Shown one piece after another: positions 25,587 to 33,050 of a stretch of 47,210 nucleotides of DNA. The stretch's first letter is position 1. Each line of letters begins with the position of its first letter. The notes beneath the pieces were generated by a model, which was not told the DNA's origin, did no database searches, and was given only the letters and a program-made list of their open reading frames with translations. The DNA is from an uncultured bacterium (GTDB lineage Bacteria > Bacillota > Clostridia > Lachnospirales > Lachnospiraceae). The translations under genes and the position numbers were made by a program. The stretch spans positions 1 through 47,210 of the forward strand of contig CAMWUN010000026.1 of assembly GCA_947177425.1 (NCBI GenBank), written 5' to 3'.

Positions 25587-26959
25587 TGAAATCCCTCCTC
25601 ATTCTTATAAGATCCGGTATTACGGTAAGTCACCAGTGCCACTATTGCAAGCACTACGAATGTCAGAATACCGATAACTGCACCTAAGTTGAAGTACTGC
25701 TGCTCAATGGTCAGCTTATACAGCCAGGTAATCAAAAGGTCTGTCTTTCCTGCCGTGGAACCCACCGGTATGGGTGCGCCTCCTGACAGCAGGTAAATTA
25801 CGTTAAAGTTATTAATATTTCCCGTAAACTGTGTAATCATGTAAGGAGTGGTAACGAACAGCATGTAAGGCAGGGTAATTTTAAAGAAGGTCACTACTGC
25901 ATTTGCCCCGTCCACCTTTGCAGATTCATACAGTTCCGCAGGAATGTTCTTCAAAATACCAGTTACCTGAAGCAGAGTGTAGGGAATACCTACCCACAGG
26001 TTGATTACAATAACGCTCACCCTTGCCCAGGTCACATTTGTGAAGAAAGGAAGGGAAGACTTGATGATTCCCGTGTTACGCAGCAGCACATTGACTGCGC
26101 CTTCCGGCTGGAGCATTGTCCTCATGATAAGCAGGGATACGAACTGGGGCACTGCAATGGAAAGAACAAAGCAGAAACGCCAGAAATTCTTAAATTTCGT
26201 TTCTTTCCTGTTGATAACGATTGCAAGAATCATACCCAGAACATAGTTTAAGAAAGTTGCAAAGATAGCCCAGATTAACGTCCATCCAAGTACGCCCCAG
26301 AAAGTCTGGCCGATGGAATCGCTGAAGCTTAACACTTTCTTGAAGTTTTCAAATCCTACCCAGTCGAACAATACCAGATGGTCGTCTACCTTGGAATAAT
26401 TGGTAAAGGCCATACTGATCATGAAAATCAGCGGCAGGATCGTAAACACTGTAATGCCTGCCATGGGAGGCAGCATCAGCAATTTATGTAAATTTTGATC
26501 AAACAAACTCTTAAAGTCTTCTACAAATGTGTTTAAATGTTTCCCGGAAGCTGCCAGAGTCTGCGTCTTAAACGCGCTGCATACGGCAGATCTCCATACA
26601 ATAATAAACAGTGCTGTCACAAACAGAGTGACAACTCCGTACAGCAGGATAAGCAGAGAGTTATCGCCTGCTACATATTCATATATTCCTTTTGCTTCAT
26701 TCCATATTTCTTCCTGCGCCGTATCTCCCAAAGAAGGCAGCATGGACAGGTTATGGATACCTGTGTTAATCATCCAGTAAATATACGCAAGTTCTACAAA
26801 AAAATATAAAATTCCCTTTACTACCTGGCCTTTAGCCACATTTCCTGCGCCCATGACCAGCACACTGAGTCTGGTAGCCCAGTCGCCTTTGGCAAGCGCA
26901 TTTTTCAATGTATAAGGATTGTCAAACTCTTTTCTGCTCTTCCTCTTTTCTCCTTTCAT
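25583..26959 (-). CDS. malF: Maltodextrin ABC transporter permease (MalF type)
   Basis: 458 residues, longer than the ~300 of simple sugar permeases, because of an N-terminal extension with extra TM segments (GNVAKGQVVKGILYFFVELAYIYW, and LLILLYGVVTLFVTALFIIVW) like MalF of maltose systems. The EAA loop is NIPAELYESAKVDGANAVVTFFKITLPYM. ATG at 26959 has GGAGG seven nt upstream; an earlier GTG is too close to it. The gene overlaps malG by 4 nt. A strong hairpin and a repeat lie between it and malE. Confidence 0.92.
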   Translation of the reverse strand: MKGEKRKSRKEFDNPYTLKNALAKGDWATRLSVLVMGAGNVAKGQVVKGILYFFVELAYIYWMINTGIHNLSMLPSLGDTAQEEIWNEAKGIYEYVAGDNSLLILLYGVVTLFVTALFIIVWRSAVCSAFKTQTLAASGKHLNTFVEDFKSLFDQNLHKLLMLPPMAGITVFTILPLIFMISMAFTNYSKVDDHLVLFDWVGFENFKKVLSFSDSIGQTFWGVLGWTLIWAIFATFLNYVLGMILAIVINRKETKFKNFWRFCFVLSIAVPQFVSLLIMRTMLQPEGAVNVLLRNTGIIKSSLPFFTNVTWARVSVIVINLWVGIPYTLLQVTGILKNIPAELYESAKVDGANAVVTFFKITLPYMLFVTTPYMITQFTGNINNFNVIYLLSGGAPIPVGSTAGKTDLLITWLYKLTIEQQYFNLGAVIGILTFVVLAIVALVTYRNTGSYKNEEGFQ

Positions 26960-26985
26960 ACCCACACCTCCATTAAGATTTCAGA

Positions 26986-27060
26986 ACAAACGCTGCCACC
27001 ACGCTTCGCGGGCCAGCTTACTATAACAAACACTGTCGCGCTTCGCGAGCCAGCGTTTGT
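26986..27060. repeat. REP-like palindromic repeat between malE and malF
   Basis: A perfect 10-bp terminal inverted repeat ACAAACGCTG (26986-26995) / CAGCGTTTGT (27051-27060) encloses two tandem units with ACGCTTCGCGGGCC and GCGCTTCGCGAGCC. Bases 27040-27061 are identical to 31609-31630. The segment sits in the malE-malF intercistronic gap. Confidence 0.75.
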
Positions 27061-27062
27061 AT

Positions 27063-27102
27063 AGAAATAAGCGGCATGCTTAAGGCTGTGCCGCTTATTT
27101 CT
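27063..27102 (-). other. Strong intercistronic hairpin after malE
   Basis: A perfect 14-bp stem, AGAAATAAGCGGCA (27063-27076) with TGCCGCTTATTTCT (27089-27102). On the minus strand no U run follows, so it may protect the malE mRNA 3' end or partly attenuate transcription, giving more binding protein than permease, as in E. coli malE-malF. Confidence 0.65.
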
Positions 27103-27150
27103 GCATCATGCCTGTTTATTATATGGCATTTTTCTTATCTTATTCATGCA

Positions 27151-28467
27151 TTAGTCAACTACAGAAGTATTCATGCTCTCGTTTAACGCTTCTGTCTTTT
27201 CTGCTGCATTGTCATGGGTAATTTCTCCGTTCACAAAAGCTTTACCCATGTTCTCGGCAGGTGTCCAGTAGTTGCTCATTGCTGCCACGAATGGCTGGAT
27301 AATAGCTGTCTTGTCGAAGGTTTCGTTCTGTGCAACAACCAGGGCATCAGACTGAATTTCAGGCTGGGCAAGCAGCTCTGTGTTACAGGGAACAACGCTT
27401 CTCATATCGTAATGTGCTTTCTGTGCGTCTGCACTTCCAAGATATGCTGCAAGAGCTACAGCAACCTGCATGTTTTCACAGTTAGGGTTCACACCAATTG
27501 CTTTAGAACCAGCAAAGGACATCATCTGTTTCTCTTCGCCGTTAATTGTGATGGTAGGAAGAGAAGAAATTCCCAGGTTGTCGCCAAGAGCTTCCTTTGC
27601 AGAAGCATAATCCCATGAACCGGAGAAGATTGCTCCAATACTTCCGTCACGCAGACCAGCCATACCTGCACCGTCCCTGTCATCAACGAAGTTAGGATTT
27701 GCAACCAAGTCTACAAGGTAATCAGTCACTGCAACTGCCTTGTCGCCGGAGAAGTCGATTCCTGCAGCTTCGTCTGTACCATCGCCGAAGAATGTACATC
27801 CGTTTGCCACATAGAATGCCTGGATATACCAGCTATTGGTAATCGGGAAAGAAATCTTGGTCTTTGCAATCATAGTATCCAGATTCTTTGCTTCATCCTC
27901 TGTGAACTTGCTCTTGTCATAGTACATGAACCATGTGTTGGTTGTAAAAGGAACTCCGTATAATGCGCCGTCAATGGATACGGAATCAACGATAGCCTGG
28001 GAGTTGGTGCTCTTAACAGCGTTTTCTGTCTCGCCGCCAAGTCTTGCAATTGCATTTGCCTTTACAAGGTCTGTCACGTTATCGTTTGCAAACATATATA
28101 CGTCTGCTGCTGCTTCAACGTCCTGTGTTACGTTAGTCTTTGCATCGCCTTCGGGACATACACCATATTCAAAAGTAATATCCCAGTTGGGATGCTCTGC
28201 TGCGAACTGTTCGCACATGGTGGGAAGCCAGTTCCCGCTTTCCGCAGACTGGTCTTCTGCGGGGCCCCATACCAATAATTTTGCTGTCACTGCTTCTTCT
28301 TCCCCTGCTGCCGGAGCTGCCTCGCCCTCTGCAGGAGCTTCTGCCGGCGCTTCCGCCTCTGTGCCGCCTTCGCTGGGGGCAGGCGCTGCTTCTTCTTTTC
28401 CTCCGCATCCGGCTAAAGATGCTACCATTGCTGAAGCTAAAAGTACTGATAAGATTTTCTTTTTCAT
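27151..28467 (-). CDS. malE: Maltodextrin-binding lipoprotein (extracellular solute-binding protein)
   Basis: 438 residues. Signal peptide MKKKILSVLLASAMVASLAGC with lipobox SLAGC, then an Ala/Pro/Glu-rich linker (about 25-60), then a family 1 solute-binding domain (LLVWGPAEDQ onward; periplasmic-binding-type AIARLGG and MSFAGSKAIGVNPNC segments). It captures maltodextrins for MalFG. The start is ATG at 28467 after AAGGAGAGG; an upstream frame is rejected. It is preceded by tandem LacI-type operator sequences at 28604-28627. The specific ligand is inferred from neighbouring malQ and amylase genes. Confidence 0.92.
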   Translation of the reverse strand: MKKKILSVLLASAMVASLAGCGGKEEAAPAPSEGGTEAEAPAEAPAEGEAAPAAGEEEAVTAKLLVWGPAEDQSAESGNWLPTMCEQFAAEHPNWDITFEYGVCPEGDAKTNVTQDVEAAADVYMFANDNVTDLVKANAIARLGGETENAVKSTNSQAIVDSVSIDGALYGVPFTTNTWFMYYDKSKFTEDEAKNLDTMIAKTKISFPITNSWYIQAFYVANGCTFFGDGTDEAAGIDFSGDKAVAVTDYLVDLVANPNFVDDRDGAGMAGLRDGSIGAIFSGSWDYASAKEALGDNLGISSLPTITINGEEKQMMSFAGSKAIGVNPNCENMQVAVALAAYLGSADAQKAHYDMRSVVPCNTELLAQPEIQSDALVVAQNETFDKTAIIQPFVAAMSNYWTPAENMGKAFVNGEITHDNAAEKTEALNESMNTSVVD

Positions 28468-28603
28468 AACTCTTTTCCTCTCCTTTTTTTGGATTTTGTT
28501 AGTATTTATATAAAATGTGTTTCCACACTTCATATATTTGTTTGAACTGTTACCAATTGTTCCCAGACTTGCCCAAAATCATTCTTTCCTGTCCATTTCA
28601 TTT

Positions 28604-28627
28604 CGGGAACGTTTGCGGGAACGTTTT
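28604..28627. promoter_or_regulatory. Tandem LacI-type operators upstream of malE
   Basis: Two adjacent 12-bp direct repeats, CGGGAACGTTTG (28604-28615) and CGGGAACGTTTT (28616-28627), each centred on the palindrome AACGTT, the core recognised by many LacI/CcpA-family proteins. They lie ~140 bp before the malE ATG. Likely bound by the regulator at 30523 or by CcpA. I could not fix a malE promoter with confidence. Confidence 0.6.
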
Positions 28628-28672
28628 CATTTTAAAATGCCGATATCCAGTAATTCTTTCCTGCCTGCTGCT

Positions 28673-30148
28673 TTACCTTCTATGCAGCAGCGCCATGGTT
28701 CTAATCCAGGTACGTCTTTCTTCGCTTAAACTATCTTTGGGGACTCTCCACTTCCAGTTGCATCCCACTGTTGAAGGGAAATTCATCCTGGCCTCATTTC
28801 CAAGCTTAAGCAAATCCTGCATCTGCATAATAACTACATCCGCCACGCTTGCATATGCCAGACGCATGACCGCGTCCGGTATGTCTTTCTTTTTCTGAAT
28901 GTTCAGATATTCATACAGAAAAGCAAGTTCATAGGCCGTTTTGTCTCTGAAATATCCCACAATGGTTTCATTGTCATGTGTCCCTGCATAGACCACCAGG
29001 TTGCCGTCATAATAATTGTGGGGAAGATGCTCATTAGCTGTATTTCCGTCAAAGGCAAACAACATGATTTTCATTCCCGGCCAGCCTGTTTTTGCCAGAA
29101 GCTTTTTAACAGCCGGCACTGCCACCCCCAGATCCTCTGCAATAATGCGGTTGCTGCCAAGAACCTTTTCTATCATATCCGTCAGTTTCCTGCCCGGGCC
29201 CTTGTTCCATTTCCCATTCCTTGCATTGCTGTCGGCTGCCGGTATGCTGTAATATCTCGCCACCCCTATAAAATGGTCGATTCTGATGATATCAAACAGC
29301 CTGCCGTTAGCTTTCATCCTCCGGCCCCACCATGCGAAGCCGTCTGTCTCCATCTTTTCCCAGTCGTAAAGGGGGTTTCCCCACTTCTGACCGTCATCTG
29401 AAAATGCATCCGGCGGGCATCCCGCAACTTCCACTGGCTCTCCCTGCCCATTAAGCCTGAACAAATCCCTGCCGGCCCATACATCCGCACTGTCTAAGGC
29501 TACATAAAGGGGAATATCCCCGATAATCTGAATTCCGTGTTCATTGGCATAGCTTTTCAGTTCGTTCCACTGTTCAAAAAATTTATACTGAAGAAATTTC
29601 CAGAAAAGAATTTCTTCTTTAAGGAGTTCCCTGTATTTACCAAGCGTCTTTTCATCCCGGTTTTTTAATCCTTCTTCCCATAAAAGCCATTCCCGGCCGC
29701 CTGCTTCATCCTTAAGGGCCATATACATGCTGTAGTCTTCCAGCCACTCTGCTTCCATTTCGCAAAAATCTTTAAAGTCTTCACTGCCCTTGTCAAACCG
29801 TTCGAAAGCGCTTTTAAGAACCTTGAACCTGCTGTTGTAAATCAGTTCGTAATCAACTTCATCTTCCCTGCTTCCCCAGTTATAACTGTCCACTTCTTCC
29901 TGTAAAAGCAATCCCTCTTCAATCAATATGTCCAAATCAATCAGATATGGATTGCCCGCAAATGCGGAGAAAGACTGATATGGACTGTCCCCAAAGCTGG
30001 TAGGCCCTATGGGAAGTACCTGCCAGTACTTCTGGCGCAGGTCGGCAAGCATATCCACGAATCTGAAAGCTTCCTTCCCCATAGTACCTATACCATATGG
30101 CGACGGAAGACTGGTCACTGCCAATAAGATCCCGGCGCCTCTCGTCAT
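28673..30148 (-). CDS. malQ: 4-alpha-glucanotransferase (amylomaltase)
   Basis: 491 residues, GH77. N-terminal AGILLAVTSLPSPYGIG, then the QSFSAFAGNPYLIDLD sugar-binding block, catalytic nucleophile Asp in IIRIDHFIGVARYY, acid/base Glu in RIIAEDLGV, and third Asp in YAGTHDNETIVGYF. It disproportionates imported maltodextrins in the cytoplasm. Start: ATG at 30148 after AAGGGAAGCAG; a GTG at 30163 is an alternative because GGGAAGCAGA is duplicated there. First gene of the mal cluster, with a near-consensus promoter (30217-30245) and operator-like dyads just downstream of it. Confidence 0.94.
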   Translation of the reverse strand: MTRGAGILLAVTSLPSPYGIGTMGKEAFRFVDMLADLRQKYWQVLPIGPTSFGDSPYQSFSAFAGNPYLIDLDILIEEGLLLQEEVDSYNWGSREDEVDYELIYNSRFKVLKSAFERFDKGSEDFKDFCEMEAEWLEDYSMYMALKDEAGGREWLLWEEGLKNRDEKTLGKYRELLKEEILFWKFLQYKFFEQWNELKSYANEHGIQIIGDIPLYVALDSADVWAGRDLFRLNGQGEPVEVAGCPPDAFSDDGQKWGNPLYDWEKMETDGFAWWGRRMKANGRLFDIIRIDHFIGVARYYSIPAADSNARNGKWNKGPGRKLTDMIEKVLGSNRIIAEDLGVAVPAVKKLLAKTGWPGMKIMLFAFDGNTANEHLPHNYYDGNLVVYAGTHDNETIVGYFRDKTAYELAFLYEYLNIQKKKDIPDAVMRLAYASVADVVIMQMQDLLKLGNEARMNFPSTVGCNWKWRVPKDSLSEERRTWIRTMALLHRR

Positions 30149-30183
30149 TCTGCTTCCCTTCACTCTCTGCTTCCCTCCCTCTC

Positions 30184-30204
30184 CGAAAATTTCGTAAACT
30201 TTCG
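30184..30204. promoter_or_regulatory. Operator-like dyads in the malQ leader
   Basis: CGAAAATTTCG (30184-30194), a perfect palindrome, overlaps CGTAAACTTTCG (30193-30204). They lie about +6 to +26 relative to the predicted malQ start, a repression position for a LacI-family protein. Confidence 0.5.
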
Positions 30205-30216
30205 TTTTGTAATTTT

Positions 30217-30245
30217 AATTTAGCACTTTGACTCTTTTTTGTCAA
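30217..30245 (-). promoter_or_regulatory. malQ promoter (TTGACA-17-TGCTAAATT)
   Basis: On the minus strand a consensus TTGACA (30240-30245) is 17 nt from TAAATT (30217-30222), with an extended TGC before the -10. Confidence 0.8.
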
Positions 30246-30395
30246 CCATTTCAAGCAAAAGGATTTATTTTTGCCATTTTCAACTGTTTTATACATTACT
30301 TTTTGTGAAAAATCACGATTTTGCTTTGATTACTATAATTTAAATGCTGTTTTAGCAGAATAAAATGTAATTATTGGCATTTTTTATCGAAAATA

Positions 30396-30425
30396 TTGCA
30401 TTTATATATTAAAATGAAGTATACT
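30396..30425 (+). promoter_or_regulatory. Promoter of the lacI-type regulator
   Basis: TTGCAT (30396-30401) and TATACT (30420-30425), spacing 18, ~100 nt before the start codon. The rest of the 30149-30522 gap is AT-rich and holds only this promoter, the malQ promoter and its operator-like dyads. Confidence 0.7.
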
Positions 30426-30522
30426 GACATTAGTTACCGCAGACAGGGGCCGGAAAAGCATTTATATATCTTTCATGCAGCAGATGCGGGAATTAATTTT
30501 ATGACACGGAAGAGACATTTAT

Positions 30523-31521
30523 ATGGTGACAATCAAAGACATTGCCAATAAACTTGGCATTTCCATCAGCACTGTTTCCAAAGGGCTGAACGGGGCAAGC
30601 GATATCAGTGAAGAACTGCGCCAGCTTGTTCTGGACACAGCCGTGGAAATGGGATACACTACCAAAAAAATGAAAAAAAATGACTACAAGAAGCTTTGTA
30701 TTTTCATAGAAAATATGAACTACGAACATCCAGACCATTTCGGATATGATATTGTTCTGGGCTTTAAGCAGTCTGCCTACCGGGATAACTGGGATGTCAC
30801 TATCCTCCCCATCACCCCGGCTTTCCAGCAGAAGGAAAAATATGACACATACATGTTGAAAAACGGATATTCCGGCGCTTTTATGCTGGGATTTGCCCTG
30901 CAGGACGAATGGATGTCACAATTTGAGCACACGAACATTGCCACGGTTCTTTTCGACAACATTGTCAAAAAAAATCCCAATATTACATATATTGGGACAG
31001 ACAGCTTTGAGGGCATAGACACTGCCATAGATCATCTGGTGAATCTGAACCACAAAAGGATTGCTTTTTTGAACGGTTCTCTCCATTCCATGATTACTGA
31101 GCACAGGCAGCAGGCATTTTATGACAGCATGGCCGCCCACAATCTGTCAATTGATGAAAATCTGGTAGCCAATGGATATTATGTGTCGGAATCTGCGAAG
31201 GACTTTGTGCCCTCTTTCTTAAAGCACGGCGCTACCGCCATCGTGTGCGGCAATGACCTGCTGGCCTACGGCGTTATGGAAGAATGTATGCAGCGGGGCT
31301 TTCATGTTCCCGGAGATATCAGCGTCATCGGTTTTGACGACCTTCCCCAGTCCTCACAGACACAGCCTGCCCTCACCACCATACGGCAGGAGCGGATTGA
31401 ACTTGGCAAGTGTGGGTATTTCGCTCTCAACAGCCTTATGAACCACGTTTCCGTCAGCAAAACCCTTCTTCGGCCTAAATTTATTGTCCGTGAATCTACT
31501 GCCATTTTGCGCACCAGTTAA
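30523..31521 (+). CDS. LacI-family transcriptional regulator of the maltodextrin locus
   Basis: 332 residues. N-terminal HTH TIKDIANKLGISISTVSKGLNG (3-24) with hinge, then a periplasmic-binding-like effector domain (about 60-330) containing AIVCGNDLLAYGVMEE and ISVIGFDDLPQSSQTQPALTTIRQ. Divergent from malQ, so a MalR-like role repressing or activating the mal genes is likely; the effector would be maltose or maltodextrin (inference). ATG at 30523 follows GGAAGAGAC. A strong terminator at 31634-31675 ends its transcript. Confidence 0.9.
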   Translation: MVTIKDIANKLGISISTVSKGLNGASDISEELRQLVLDTAVEMGYTTKKMKKNDYKKLCIFIENMNYEHPDHFGYDIVLGFKQSAYRDNWDVTILPITPAFQQKEKYDTYMLKNGYSGAFMLGFALQDEWMSQFEHTNIATVLFDNIVKKNPNITYIGTDSFEGIDTAIDHLVNLNHKRIAFLNGSLHSMITEHRQQAFYDSMAAHNLSIDENLVANGYYVSESAKDFVPSFLKHGATAIVCGNDLLAYGVMEECMQRGFHVPGDISVIGFDDLPQSSQTQPALTTIRQERIELGKCGYFALNSLMNHVSVSKTLLRPKFIVRESTAILRTS

Positions 31522-31570
31522 CCCTGTCTTTACTACTGGGCAGCCTTTGGATCAAATATTCCAAATGAGA

Positions 31571-31630
31571 CTCGCAAAGCATGCTGTCCCGTGAACAATG
31601 GGCAACATGCTTCGCGAGCCAGCGTTTGTA
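31571..31630 (+). repeat. REP-like palindrome downstream of the lacI-type gene
   Basis: CTCGCAAAGCATG (31571-31583) pairs with CATGCTTCGCGAG (31606-31618) with one mismatch. 31609-31630 is identical to 27040-27061. It precedes the terminator. Confidence 0.7.
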
Positions 31631-31633
31631 AAA

Positions 31634-31675
31634 AAAGTGCCAGAAAATCTTGTAAATCAAGTTTTCTGGCACTTT
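31634..31675. terminator. Bidirectional terminator (lacI-type gene / tRNA-Trp)
   Basis: AAAGTGCCAGAAAA (31634-31647) pairs perfectly with TTTTCTGGCACTTT (31662-31675). The stem continues with CTTG/CAAG in the loop. It can serve the plus-strand regulator and the minus-strand tRNA. Confidence 0.85.
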
Positions 31676-31696
31676 ATGCTTTCTAATTGTCCAAAA

Positions 31697-31767
31697 CAGG
31701 GGCAGTAGGAATCGAACCCACATCGACGGTTTTGGAGACCGCTGTTCTACCTTTGAACTATGCCCCT
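31697..31767 (-). tRNA. tRNA-Trp (anticodon CCA)
   Basis: Full cloverleaf on the minus strand: acceptor AGGGGCA / TGCCCCT with discriminator G, D-stem GTTC/GAAC, anticodon stem GCGGT/ACCGT with loop CTCCAAA, and T-arm GTGGG-TTCGATT-CCTAC. CCA is not encoded. It has its own promoter at 31796-31825. Confidence 0.96.
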
Positions 31768-31795
31768 AAACACGGTGGTAAAACCACCGAATGTT

Positions 31796-31825
31796 ATTAT
31801 ATCCTATTGTCATATTTTCTGTCAA
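31796..31825 (-). promoter_or_regulatory. tRNA-Trp promoter (TTGACA-18-TATAAT)
   Basis: Both hexamers are consensus on the minus strand: TTGACA at 31820-31825 and TATAAT at 31796-31801. A small hairpin CGGTGG-TTTTA-CCACCG lies between the start site and the tRNA; it could also end the LCP gene transcript. Confidence 0.88.
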
Positions 31826-31833
31826 CTGTTTTT

Positions 31834-32916
31834 TTAATATTGCAGATAATCTTTTGTATCTTCTTCGATAATCCGGTTGAATTCCTTCACATTTGCGGAG
31901 GGCTCATAATCTTCCTCCTCGTAAAGCATCTCATGGAGGCGGATGACATTCTCCTCTAGGGATGTAGGCACCACGCAGATACCGTTAGAACGGATGGAAC
32001 CGCCGTTGCGCATCCCCTCAAAGGGGAATCCATCACTTACCGTTATCTTGTAATCGCCAACCATCCCAAGCACAGGGATAATGTCCTCCACGTCAAGAGA
32101 TGTCCTGACATGGGGCAGTACGGCATTCATGGTTTCCGTAAGTGCGCTTATAGAAGATTTCTTCCCCTTTTCCAACATGGCCACAAGCACCTCTCTCTGT
32201 CTCTGGGCTCTCCGGAAATCATCCCCTCCCCCGTAACGGATACGGCAGTAAGCGGTGGCCTGCAGGCCGTTCAGATTGTGCAGTCCCGGTTCTTTAATTG
32301 GCGTATAGTCCATGCCAAGTTCTTCCGCCATGGTGCTCTGATAGTTGTTTAAATGAATAATTTCCGTTTCTGTAAGTTCCATCTCAATACCCCCAAGGGC
32401 ATCCACCGCTTTTACAAGTCCCTCAAAACCCACGGTAATATAATCTGTCACGTACATGTCCGTGTTCATGTTTATCATGCCGATGGCCTGTTCCGGCCCT
32501 CCCTGGGCATAGGCTTTGTTGCATTTGCCGTATTTGTCATTGCCAAGATTCAAATAGGTGTCCCGGTAAATGGAGATAAGACGTATCTCATGGGTGTCCA
32601 GATTAATGGAGCAAATCATAATCGTATCACTCCGGTTTCCTTTCCCAAGACTGCCATCCCTGGCATCCACACCAAAAAACGCTACATTTAAGATTCCTGT
32701 ATAGCTGCTTGTCTCCTCTTTCTTTTCGGTTCCCTCTATCTTTTCCTTAACTTCCTGGTTCACAGCAATATTTTCTTCTTTCAGGTTGTCCTTCTGGGCG
32801 CCGGTTTTGCTGTCAGTGGCTTTCAGGGTGACATACAGGACACATACAGCGGCGATCAGAACGATAACCTCCAAAATATATAATGGGATATGCCTGACCC
32901 ATTTCTTTTTATCCAT
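31834..32916 (-). CDS. LytR-CpsA-Psr (LCP) family cell-wall polymer ligase
   Basis: 360 residues. A short cytoplasmic N-terminus and one TM helix (about 10-31), then an extracellular LCP domain: VDARDGSLGKGNRSDTIMICSIN and LISIYRDTYLNL carry the Asp/Arg residues binding the polyprenyl pyrophosphate head group, and TAYCRIRYGGGDDFRRAQRQREVL is the second signature. It attaches teichoic-acid-like or other glycopolymers to peptidoglycan. The gene ends within the tRNA-Trp promoter region. ATG at 32916 follows AAAGGAG. Confidence 0.92.
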   Translation of the reverse strand: MDKKKWVRHIPLYILEVIVLIAAVCVLYVTLKATDSKTGAQKDNLKEENIAVNQEVKEKIEGTEKKEETSSYTGILNVAFFGVDARDGSLGKGNRSDTIMICSINLDTHEIRLISIYRDTYLNLGNDKYGKCNKAYAQGGPEQAIGMINMNTDMYVTDYITVGFEGLVKAVDALGGIEMELTETEIIHLNNYQSTMAEELGMDYTPIKEPGLHNLNGLQATAYCRIRYGGGDDFRRAQRQREVLVAMLEKGKKSSISALTETMNAVLPHVRTSLDVEDIIPVLGMVGDYKITVSDGFPFEGMRNGGSIRSNGICVVPTSLEENVIRLHEMLYEEEDYEPSANVKEFNRIIEEDTKDYLQY

Positions 32917-32959
32917 TGTTTACTCCTTTAAAAGTTTCTTGCGGACAAAGTCCTCTTTT

Positions 32960-32968
32960 ATTTTATCA
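32960..32968 (-). promoter_or_regulatory. Extended -10 promoter of the LCP gene
   Basis: TGA-TAAAAT on the minus strand (-10 at 32960-32965), about 45 nt before the start, with a weak -35. Confidence 0.5.
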
Positions 32969-33050
32969 CAATTGTACCTGTTTGAATACATATTTTTAGA
33001 AAATTGTTAAATTTTGTTAAATATGTAATATTTGTGTCACATTTTTCATG

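Noticed and set aside
28169-28513. Plus-strand ORFs rich in Ala/Ser/Leu opposite malE
   Set aside because: They come from the Ala/Pro/Glu-rich linker of the binding protein read on the wrong strand.
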